In this document: positions 1 to 5,721 of the stretch, in pieces | How positions within the stretch are numbered: position 1 is the stretch's first letter | Layout of the letters: every line of letters begins with the position of its first letter | Assembly: GCA_004298675.1 (NCBI GenBank) | Contig: SCRI01000032.1 | Location: 1-14,351, forward strand | From: a bacterium | GTDB lineage: Bacteria > Vulcanimicrobiota > Vulcanimicrobiia > Vulcanimicrobiales > SCRA01 | DNA length: 14,351 bases | Reading direction: 5' to 3' | Notes under the pieces: generated by a model | What the model was told of the DNA's origin: nothing | Databases searched by the model: none | The model's input: the letters and a program-made list of their open reading frames with translations, nothing else | Program-made: the position numbers and the translations under genes

Positions 1-1086
1 GCCGCGAATCGTCAACTGGTCGTCGATGCGCCCGTAGACGCCGCGTGGCAGACGCGGGTAGGTGCGTCCGCAACTGCACGACTCGTCCGTCCACGTGGTG
101 AGGTCGCCCGCGGCGAAGCGGATCATCGGCATCGAAGTGCGCTCGAGGTGCGTGTAGACGGGCGTTCCCTCACAACCGTACGGCACGGGGAGCAGCGTCT
201 CGACGTCGCAGACTTCGGTATACACGATGTCTTGCCAGAGGTGCATTCCGCGCCGCTCACTGCACTCGCCGTTGGTGATCCACGGCGTCATCTCCGCGGT
301 CGAGCCGCTATCGAAGACGGCGGCACCGAACGTCTCCTCCAAGCGCGCTTTGACCGACGGGATGCCGGCGCCCGGCTCGCCGGAGAAGAACATCTTGCGG
401 AACCCGAGCGCGCGCGGATCGAGACCCTCCTGGCGCGCAACTTCGGCCAGGCGCAGCGCGTACGAGGGCGTGCCGTAGAATCCGCTTGGCTGGACTTCGC
501 GTAGCCACGGCAGCGCCTGCCGTGTCATGCCTGGGATCCCCGCTCCGAACGGAAAACACGTCATGCCCAGGCGCTCTCCGCCGGCAAGCGCACCCCACGA
601 GCCCATGTAGAGCGAAAAGAGCGAGGCCACGAAGAGGGTGTCCGATGGCCTGAAGCCCATCGACCACATGACGCGCGCCCCAGCCTCCGCGATGCGCGAC
701 CAATCGCCGCGGGAGACGATGAACCCGGTGGGCTTACCGGTGGTGCCGCTGGTGCCATGAATGCGCACCCAGGTCGAGGGCTCGTCGCACGTGTAGCGGC
801 CGAACGGCGGATGGGCGGCCTGCTCCGCCCGCAGCTCTTGTTTGCGCAAGATCGGCATGCGGGCGAAATCCGCAAACGTGCGCAAATCGCCGGGCTCGAA
901 GCCCGCCGCACTCCACTTCTCGCGATAGAACGGCGAGCGTTCCCAGCACCACGCTACCTGCGCCTTCAACTTAACGAGAATCAGCTCGTTGCGCTGTTCC
1001 GGCGCCATCGTTTCAACGCCGCGATCCCAGTAGGGTTCCTCCGGCGCGGGCACATAGGACCCATCAAAGAGCGGCGGCCAGAGCAT
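1..1086 (-). CDS. PaaK-type acyl-CoA ligase, C-terminus cut off by window edge
   Basis: This is an adenylate-forming CoA ligase related to phenylacetate-CoA ligase. It activates a carboxylic acid with ATP and joins it to CoA in the cytoplasm. The visible 362 codons are open to base 1. The nucleotide-binding loop HGTSGTTGKPTGF lies at residues 110-122, and an early segment with SPFYREKW (51-58) is typical of PaaK. The last visible residues, GRIDDQLTIRG, match the GRSDDMLIIRG hinge of the family, so roughly 70-80 C-terminal residues are missing. The ATG at 1086 lies 8 bases after the mutase small-subunit stop, with no strong Shine-Dalgarno sequence, which suggests coupled translation in one operon. 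From context the likely substrate is the free acid of the mutase substrate, such as 2-hydroxyisobutyrate. The sequence alone does not show this, and an aromatic acid is possible. The family call is firm and the substrate is inferred. Confidence 0.86.
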   Translation of the reverse strand, partial: MLWPPLFDGSYVPAPEEPYWDRGVETMAPEQRNELILVKLKAQVAWCWERSPFYREKWSAAGFEPGDLRTFADFARMPILRKQELRAEQAAHPPFGRYTCDEPSTWVRIHGTSGTTGKPTGFIVSRGDWSRIAEAGARVMWSMGFRPSDTLFVASLFSLYMGSWGALAGGERLGMTCFPFGAGIPGMTRQALPWLREVQPSGFYGTPSYALRLAEVARQEGLDPRALGFRKMFFSGEPGAGIPSVKARLEETFGAAVFDSGSTAEMTPWITNGECSERRGMHLWQDIVYTEVCDVETLLPVPYGCEGTPVYTHLERTSMPMIRFAAGDLTTWTDESCSCGRTYPRLPRGVYGRIDDQLTIRG

Positions 1087-1094
1087 CGTCTGCG

Positions 1095-1526
1095 TCACGC
1101 GAGTCCAAGCCTCGCGCGACGCTCGCCGGCATGCTCTCTCACCGCCGCCACGAGCGCTGCAAGCGGCTGTTCTGCGTCGTAGACCGCCGCAACACCCATC
1201 TCGATCAGCTTGGGCACATCCGTAGCCTGGATGACGCCGCCCGCGACCACCGCGATGTCCTGGGCGCTCTGGCTGCGCAGCAGCTGGAGGATCTTCGGAA
1301 AGATCGTCATGTGGGCGCCGGAGAGAATCGAGATACCGATGACGTCGGCATCCTCTTGAATGGCCGTCTCGACCACCTCTTGCGGCGTTTGATGGAGGCC
1401 CGTGTAGATGACCTCCATGCCGGCATCGCGCAGCGCGCGTGCAACGATCTTCGCGCCACGGTCATGCCCGTCCAAACCGGCCTTGGCCACGACGATGCGG
1501 AAATTCTGTGCCGATGTCGTCATCAT
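1095..1526 (-). CDS. hcmB: Acyl-CoA mutase small subunit, cobalamin-binding (HcmB-like)
   Basis: This is a separate B12-binding subunit of an adenosylcobalamin-dependent acyl-CoA mutase, 143 residues, close to the length of free-standing small subunits. The base-off/His-on signature D-x-H-x-x-G is present at D19, H21 and G24 (GLDGHDRG), where H21 is the lower axial ligand. The S-x-L motif (S66, L68) and the glycine pair G96-G97 complete the cobalamin fold. Two consecutive ATGs are possible starts. The first overlaps the large-subunit stop (TGATG), so the subunits are translationally coupled and made in similar amounts. The sequence alone cannot separate HcmB from the small subunits of methylmalonyl- or isobutyryl-CoA mutases; the assignment follows its partner. 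No MeaB-type G-protein chaperone is seen in the window, but it could lie beyond base 1. Confidence 0.9.
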   Translation of the reverse strand: MMTTSAQNFRIVVAKAGLDGHDRGAKIVARALRDAGMEVIYTGLHQTPQEVVETAIQEDADVIGISILSGAHMTIFPKILQLLRSQSAQDIAVVAGGVIQATDVPKLIEMGVAAVYDAEQPLAALVAAVREHAGERRARLGLA

Positions 1527-3202
1527 CAGAAAATCGCCAGCTCCTTGTAACGGCCGAAGAGCGGCACGAGCGTGTTGACCACCTCTCCGGCGGTCGCGCG
1601 CGCGCGCACGGCATCGATCGTGTACGGCATGAGGTTCTCTCGCTCGTCCTTGGCCGCATTCGCCAGGCGCTCGAGCGCCGCGGCCACGGCACGCTGGTCC
1701 CGTGCGGCTTTGGTCCGGTGCAGCCGCTCGATCTGGTTGCGTTCCCAGGCCGGGTCGACGCTATGCAGATCGAGCTCCGGCGACTTGCCGTTCTCGCTGC
1801 GGTATTTCGTCACGCCGACGAATTCGAACTCGTGCGCGTCCTTCTTACGCGCGAGCTCGAAGGCGGAGTCGGCAATCTGCTGTTGGAGCCAGCCCTGCTC
1901 CACGCACGCGATGGTGCCGCCGCGCTCTTCGATCTGCCGGAAGTACTCTTCTACCTGCCGCTCGATGCGGCCGGTCAGCGACTCCACCGCGTAGGAGCCG
2001 GCTAGCGCGTCGATCGTCCCCGCCACGCCGGACTCTTCGAGCAGGATCTGCTGCGTGCGCAGCGCGATCTTCATCGCCGTCTCCGACGGAATCGAGAGCG
2101 CTTCATCGTAGCCGTTGGTATGGAGCGACTGCGTGCCGCCCAACACCGCGGCCAGCGCCTCGATGGTGGTGCGGACGATGTTGTTCAGCGGCTCGCGCGC
2201 GGTGCACGACGCACCCGCCGTCTGGGTGTGGAAGCGCAGCCGCATCGACTCCGGCTTGCGCGCGCCGTACTTCTCCTTCATCGTACGCGCCCAGATACGG
2301 CGGGCGGCCCGGAACTTCGCCACCTCTTCCAAGAAGTCGATCTGCGAAACGAAGAAGAACGACAGCCGTGGCGCAAAATCGTCGACGGACCCGCCGGCTG
2401 CGATCACTTCTTCCACGTAGGCCATGCCGGCGGCGAGCGTAAACGCCACTTCCTGCGCCGCGGTCGAGCCGGCTTCGCGAATGTGGTAGCCGCTGACGTT
2501 GACCGGGTTGTAGTGCGGCATGCGGGCGGTGGAGTAGAGAATCGAGTCGCGCACCAGACGCATCGCAGGCCGAGGCGGATAGATCCACTCCTTCTGAGCG
2601 ATATACTCCTTGATGATGTCATTTTGCACGGTGCCGGCTAGGCGCTCGAGCGGGATGTTACGCTCTTGGGCAAGCACGACGTACATCGCCAACAGGATCC
2701 ACGCCGTCGGATTGATCGTCATCGAGACGCTGATCCGATCGAGCTCGATGTCTTTGAAGAGCTCGTCCATGTCATCGACGGTGTCGATCGCGACCCCCTC
2801 GCGCCCGACTTCGCCTTCACTGCGCGGGTCATCCGAGTCGTAGCCCATGAGGGTGGGCATGTCGAAATCGACGGAGATGCCGGTCTGACCCTGCGCGATC
2901 AAGTAGCGAAAGCGCGCGTTGGTGTCCGCGCCGGTCCCGTAGCCTGCGATCTGGCGCATCGTCCAGGGCTGGGCCCGGTACATGGTGGGGTAGGCGCCGC
3001 GCGTGAACGGATAGCGCCCCGGAAATCCAAGGTCGCGAGCGTAGTCGACGTCGACGTCCGCCGGCGTATAGAGGCGCTCGTGCTGCTCGCCGCTGAAGGT
3101 TTCGAAGCGCTCCCGGCGCTCCGGCCGGCGGCGGGCAAACTCGGCGACGTCCTGTTGCTCCCAGGCGGCGCGCTCCGCCGCGATCCGCTCGCGATCACTC
3201 AT
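1526..3202 (-). CDS. hcmA: 2-hydroxyisobutyryl-CoA mutase-type large subunit (HcmA-like)
   Basis: This is the catalytic large subunit of a B12-dependent acyl-CoA mutase, 558 residues, without a fused cobalamin domain, close to HcmA in length. The TIM-barrel landmarks are present: TRGAYPTMYRAQPWTMRQ (67-84), SVDFDMPTLMGYDSD (110-124), and the catalytic His in SGYHIREAG (H240). Three pocket positions decide the substrate. Methylmalonyl-CoA mutase has Tyr, Ala and Arg; isobutyryl-CoA mutase has Phe, Ala and Gln; HCM has Ile90, Asp117 and Gln208. This protein has I85, D112 and Q203, with exactly the HCM spacing (27 and 91). The predicted reaction is 2-hydroxyisobutyryl-CoA to (S)-3-hydroxybutyryl-CoA or a close homologue. 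The ATG at 3202 was chosen because AAGGAG lies 7 bases upstream; a TTG 6 codons earlier has no such support. The gene starts 4 bases after gntR. Confidence 0.9.
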   Translation of the reverse strand: MSDRERIAAERAAWEQQDVAEFARRRPERRERFETFSGEQHERLYTPADVDVDYARDLGFPGRYPFTRGAYPTMYRAQPWTMRQIAGYGTGADTNARFRYLIAQGQTGISVDFDMPTLMGYDSDDPRSEGEVGREGVAIDTVDDMDELFKDIELDRISVSMTINPTAWILLAMYVVLAQERNIPLERLAGTVQNDIIKEYIAQKEWIYPPRPAMRLVRDSILYSTARMPHYNPVNVSGYHIREAGSTAAQEVAFTLAAGMAYVEEVIAAGGSVDDFAPRLSFFFVSQIDFLEEVAKFRAARRIWARTMKEKYGARKPESMRLRFHTQTAGASCTAREPLNNIVRTTIEALAAVLGGTQSLHTNGYDEALSIPSETAMKIALRTQQILLEESGVAGTIDALAGSYAVESLTGRIERQVEEYFRQIEERGGTIACVEQGWLQQQIADSAFELARKKDAHEFEFVGVTKYRSENGKSPELDLHSVDPAWERNQIERLHRTKAARDQRAVAAALERLANAAKDERENLMPYTIDAVRARATAGEVVNTLVPLFGRYKELAIF

Positions 3203-3206
3203 CGAT

Positions 3207-3863
3207 CTACTCCTTCTCAAGGCGCCCGATGACGGCTGAGAGACTGGCGGCCAAATGTTGGCGCAAGAGGCGCCGCGCCTGCGCGCCCTTGCCCTGCTCG
3301 ATCGCCAGGCCGATCTCGTGATGCTCGGCCCAGACGTGCTGCGGGAAGTGCTCGAAACGCAGGTATTCGTGCATCACGCGCTCGATCTGACTCCAACACT
3401 GCGCTTGCCAGCGCTCGACGTATTCGTTGCCGCTGGCTTTACCGATGGACTGGTGGAAGGCGCGGTCGAGCCGGATCAGCGCCGGCAGATCACCGCGCTT
3501 TGCCGCCGCCTCGCCGTCGGCTCGAAACGGTGCCGCGAGGTTGCGGACTTTCGCCCGCGCAGCCTGCTCGGCTGCCACCTCCTCCAGCGCAACGCGGACG
3601 CGATAGAGGTTGCTCACGCCCGCGCTGGTGAGGTGCGTGACGATGGCGCCGCGATTGCGCTCGAAACGAACCAAATCCTCGGCTTCCAAGGTCCGCAAGG
3701 CCTCACGCAGCGGGATGCGGCTCACGCCCAGCTGTTGCGCGAGCTCTTCCTGGACCAGGCGCGCGCCGGCGGCTAGACGGCCCGATACGATCGCCTGGCG
3801 CAGGGCATCGAGGACGACGTCGTAGGTGGAGGCGCGGTCCACCGTCTTCAGGTTTAGAACCAT
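3207..3863 (-). CDS. GntR-family regulator, FadR/FCD subfamily
   Basis: This is a one-component transcription factor of 218 residues. An N-terminal winged helix-turn-helix spans about residues 10-78 and contains QQLGVSRIPLREALRTLEAE (43-62), the recognition-helix region of GntR proteins. The C-terminal all-helical FCD domain keeps a likely metal or ligand site: D133 and H137 in DRAFH, H182 in AEHHEI and H203 in RQHL. Many FCD regulators sense small carboxylates and repress neighbouring catabolic genes. It is the first gene of the mutase-ligase operon, and a perfect palindrome overlaps its start, so autoregulation is likely. The ATG at 3863 lies inside that palindrome and has no Shine-Dalgarno sequence. 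A GTG at 3842, giving 211 residues and keeping the whole DNA-binding domain, is a reasonable alternative start. The effector, possibly a 2-hydroxyacid or its CoA ester, is inferred from context only. Confidence 0.9.
   Translation of the reverse strand: MVLNLKTVDRASTYDVVLDALRQAIVSGRLAAGARLVQEELAQQLGVSRIPLREALRTLEAEDLVRFERNRGAIVTHLTSAGVSNLYRVRVALEEVAAEQAARAKVRNLAAPFRADGEAAAKRGDLPALIRLDRAFHQSIGKASGNEYVERWQAQCWSQIERVMHEYLRFEHFPQHVWAEHHEIGLAIEQGKGAQARRLLRQHLAASLSAVIGRLEKE
3210..3215 (-). promoter_or_regulatory. Shine-Dalgarno site for hcmA, inside the gntR 3' end
   Basis: On the minus strand AAGGAG is the last sense sequence of the GntR gene, directly before its TAG stop. It lies 7 bases upstream of the ATG at 3202. 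It fixes the mutase start and implies that hcmA translation follows termination of gntR. Confidence 0.8.
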
Positions 3864-3877
3864 ATTGTATACAATAT
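3862..3877. promoter_or_regulatory. Operator palindrome O1 at the gntR start
   Basis: The perfect 16-bp inverted repeat ATATTGTATACAATAT overlaps the ATG of gntR. The same 16 bases recur exactly at 5653-5668. The GT...AC half-site arrangement matches the general form of GntR/FadR operators. It probably binds the adjacent GntR protein and controls gntR-hcmA-hcmB-ligase. A TACAAT element within it could also serve as a -10 box, which would let the repressor block the promoter directly. Confidence 0.75.
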
Positions 3878-3901
3878 ACGAAGTTCGGTCACGATTGTCC
3901 A

Positions 3902-3924
3902 GCCCAGGCCGGCCCTGGCCGGGC
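3902..3924 (-). terminator. GC-rich hairpin after the lyase gene, possible weak terminator
   Basis: GCCC and GGCC (3902-3905, 3907-3910, separated by a bulged A) pair with GGCC and GGGC (3917-3924) around a 6-base loop. It starts 13 bases beyond the lyase stop codon in the reading direction. No T-run follows, so it may only partly stop transcription, and some read-through into gntR is possible. Confidence 0.35.
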
Positions 3925-3937
3925 GGCGTGCGCGCTG

Positions 3938-5647
3938 CTAGGCCCGCCAGCGGCGCTCCGCCTCGTCCCATGCGGCTAGCGGCTGCAGATCGGGCACGCC
4001 GGCTAGTCCGGATTTGGCGTCGGACGAGACGGCCTCGGGCGTGACGATGACGTCGAGCAGCGCGGGTCGCTGAGCAAACGCCCGTGCCAGGGCGCCGGCC
4101 AGGTCCTCCGGCCGCTCGACCCGCTCGCCATACATTCCAAAGGCGCGCGCCATCGCGGCGTGATCGGAAAACTGCAAACGCGTACCGGCCACCTTACCGT
4201 ACGTGACCTGCTGGTCGTGTGCCTCGATCTGCCAGGCGCCGTTGTTGGCGACGACGATCACCACCGGCGCACGATACCGGGCAGCCGTGTCGAGCTCGAT
4301 CGCATTGAAACCGAAGGCACCGTCGCCTGTCGCCACCAGCACGTTGCGGTCCGGACAGGCGAGGGCGGCGGCGATGCCATAGGGGACGCCCACGCCGATG
4401 CAGCCGAGCGAGCCGGGATCGAGCATGACCGGAGCCGAGAGGCCGACGCGCGCGAAGCTGAGGAAGTCGCCACCGTCGATCACGGCGATGCCGGCGCCGT
4501 CAAGTTTTTCCTGTAATGCCGAGAGCACGCGGTACGGATGCATGCGGCCGTCGCGCCCTGCAGGTGCGCCGGCCATCTCCGCACGCAGCCTCGCCGCTCG
4601 CTCCTCGTGACGGCGACGCAAGGCGGAAGTCCACGCGCGATCGGTAGCGGGGATGCGATCGCCCGCCGCCGCGACGAGCGCGGTCAAAGTATGGGCTGGG
4701 CTAGCGAGGATCTCTACCGCCCCGCGGCGGTTATCACGCAGCTCCGAGGGCGTATCGGCGATGCGCACAAAGGCTGCCTCGCCAAAAACCGCGGGCGAAC
4801 CGAAGGCCAGTTGAAAGTCGAGCCGCCGCCCGACGGTGACCACGACGTCGGCTTCGGCCATCGCCGCACCGCGGACAGCCCCCACAAATGATTCGTGCTG
4901 CGCCGGCACGAGCCCGCGGCTCTCACCCGTGTCGAGATAGAGCGCGCCCAGCGCGTCGAGCAACCGCATGAGCTGCGGACCGGCGCCGCGCGCGCCGCGC
5001 CCGGCCACGACCAGCGGGCGGCGCGCCGACCACAGCAACTCCACGGCCTCCGCGACAAGCTCGGGAGACGGCAAGAGCACGGGAGCGGGTTTGCGACGCA
5101 GCCGCTCTCCCAATTGCAGAGGTCGCGGCACCTCGGCGCGCAGCGTATCGGTGGGAAAGTCGAGATAGGCGGGCCCAGGTTCACCGCCCTCGCCTAGCGC
5201 ACGCGAGATTGCCTCGTCGAGCTCCTGCAGCACCAGCGCCGGTTCGCGCACGGTGCGCGCGTAGCGCGTGACGGAGCGCAGCAGCTGCGTGTGGTCGAGG
5301 TCTTGGAGCGCGCCGCGATTCTCTTGCGGACGCGGCGGCGTTCCCGAAAGCACCAGCACCGGCGCACGGGAAACGTGGGCGTTGACGATGCCGGTCATGG
5401 CGTTGGTGACGCCCGGCCCCGCCGTCACGAGGGCGACACCGAAACCGCCCGTGACCTCGGCATGGGCCTGCGCCATATGCACCGCCGCGCGCTCGTCACG
5501 CACGCCGACGATCGCGATACCCTCGGCATCGAGACACATCCAGATCGGCATGATGTGACCGCCGCAGAGCGCAAAGACGCGCTCGACTCCCCGCGCGCGC
5601 AGGAGACGCGCAATCAAGGCCGCGGCGCTATCGCCAAGGAGTTCCAT
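3938..5647 (-). CDS. ThDP-dependent 2-hydroxyacyl-CoA lyase-like enzyme
   Basis: This is a thiamine-diphosphate enzyme of the acetolactate synthase/oxalyl-CoA decarboxylase superfamily, 569 residues and full length. The N-terminal Pyr domain has the cofactor-activating Glu (E53 in VRDERAAVHMA) and TAGPGVTNAMTGI (75-87). A central Rossmann-like domain follows. The C-terminal PP domain has the metal and diphosphate motif GDG (441-443) leading to NN at 468-469. The family also includes acetolactate synthase, benzoylformate decarboxylase and 2-hydroxyacyl-CoA lyase. I favour lyase because of the adjacent CoA ligase and HCM-type mutase and because the C-terminal tail (SSDAKSGLAGVPDLQPLAAW, 541-560) resembles the active-site lid of actinobacterial 2-hydroxyisobutyryl-CoA lyase as I remember it. 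That enzyme splits 2-hydroxyisobutyryl-CoA into acetone and formyl-CoA. The ATG at 5647 matches the family N-terminus; no Shine-Dalgarno sequence precedes it. The superfamily is certain, the lyase role probable. Confidence 0.8.
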   Translation of the reverse strand: MELLGDSAAALIARLLRARGVERVFALCGGHIMPIWMCLDAEGIAIVGVRDERAAVHMAQAHAEVTGGFGVALVTAGPGVTNAMTGIVNAHVSRAPVLVLSGTPPRPQENRGALQDLDHTQLLRSVTRYARTVREPALVLQELDEAISRALGEGGEPGPAYLDFPTDTLRAEVPRPLQLGERLRRKPAPVLLPSPELVAEAVELLWSARRPLVVAGRGARGAGPQLMRLLDALGALYLDTGESRGLVPAQHESFVGAVRGAAMAEADVVVTVGRRLDFQLAFGSPAVFGEAAFVRIADTPSELRDNRRGAVEILASPAHTLTALVAAAGDRIPATDRAWTSALRRRHEERAARLRAEMAGAPAGRDGRMHPYRVLSALQEKLDGAGIAVIDGGDFLSFARVGLSAPVMLDPGSLGCIGVGVPYGIAAALACPDRNVLVATGDGAFGFNAIELDTAARYRAPVVIVVANNGAWQIEAHDQQVTYGKVAGTRLQFSDHAAMARAFGMYGERVERPEDLAGALARAFAQRPALLDVIVTPEAVSSDAKSGLAGVPDLQPLAAWDEAERRWRA

Positions 5648-5650
5648 GTC

Positions 5651-5670
5651 GAATATTGTATACAATATTC
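5651..5670. promoter_or_regulatory. Operator palindrome O2 between the lyase and larA-like genes
   Basis: GAATATTGTATACAATATTC is a perfect 20-bp inverted repeat. Its inner 16 bases (5653-5668) are identical to O1 at 3862-3877. It ends 3 bases before the lyase ATG and lies 51 bases upstream of the larA-like ATG, so one bound dimer could control both divergent genes. Two identical AT-rich palindromes in this GC-rich sequence, each at a gene start and one at the gntR gene itself, make a GntR regulon the simplest explanation. Confidence 0.8.
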
Positions 5671-5685
5671 GCGACGCAGTGTCCA
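5657..5685 (-). promoter_or_regulatory. Candidate promoter for the lyase gene, overlapping O2
   Basis: On the minus strand TGGACA (5685-5680, 5 of 6 matches to TTGACA) is followed by a 17-base spacer and TATACA (5662-5657); TACAAT two bases further on is an alternative -10. Either predicts a transcript beginning about 1-3 bases before the ATG at 5647, which would be a leaderless mRNA and would explain the missing Shine-Dalgarno sequence. The -10 lies inside the palindrome, so repressor binding would exclude RNA polymerase. Confidence 0.45.
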
Positions 5686-5721
5686 GGGCTGGGACAGCCC
5701 CGCCTCCGTGGAAAGGCACCC

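Noticed and set aside
219-230. TATACAC-like sequence inside the ligase gene as a third operator
   Set aside because: Only the central GTATAC is shared, there is no flanking symmetry, and it lies within coding sequence.
1526-3202. Methylmalonyl-CoA mutase as the name of the large subunit
   Set aside because: The pocket Tyr and Arg that bind the methylmalonyl carboxylate are Ile and Gln here, and the usual Ala in SVAFD is Asp.
3938-5647. Acetolactate synthase large subunit (ilvB)
   Set aside because: The fold is shared, but there is no regulatory-subunit gene nearby, the neighbours act on CoA esters, and the C-terminal tail fits the hydroxyacyl-CoA lyase lid better. It is kept only as an alternative.
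5680-5686. Shared TGTCCAG beside both palindromes (3896 and 5680) as a second common control element
   Set aside because: It lies at different distances from the two operators (18 and 11 bases from the core). At O2 it reads as a -35 element on the minus strand; at O1 the spacing is wrong for that. A chance match is likely.
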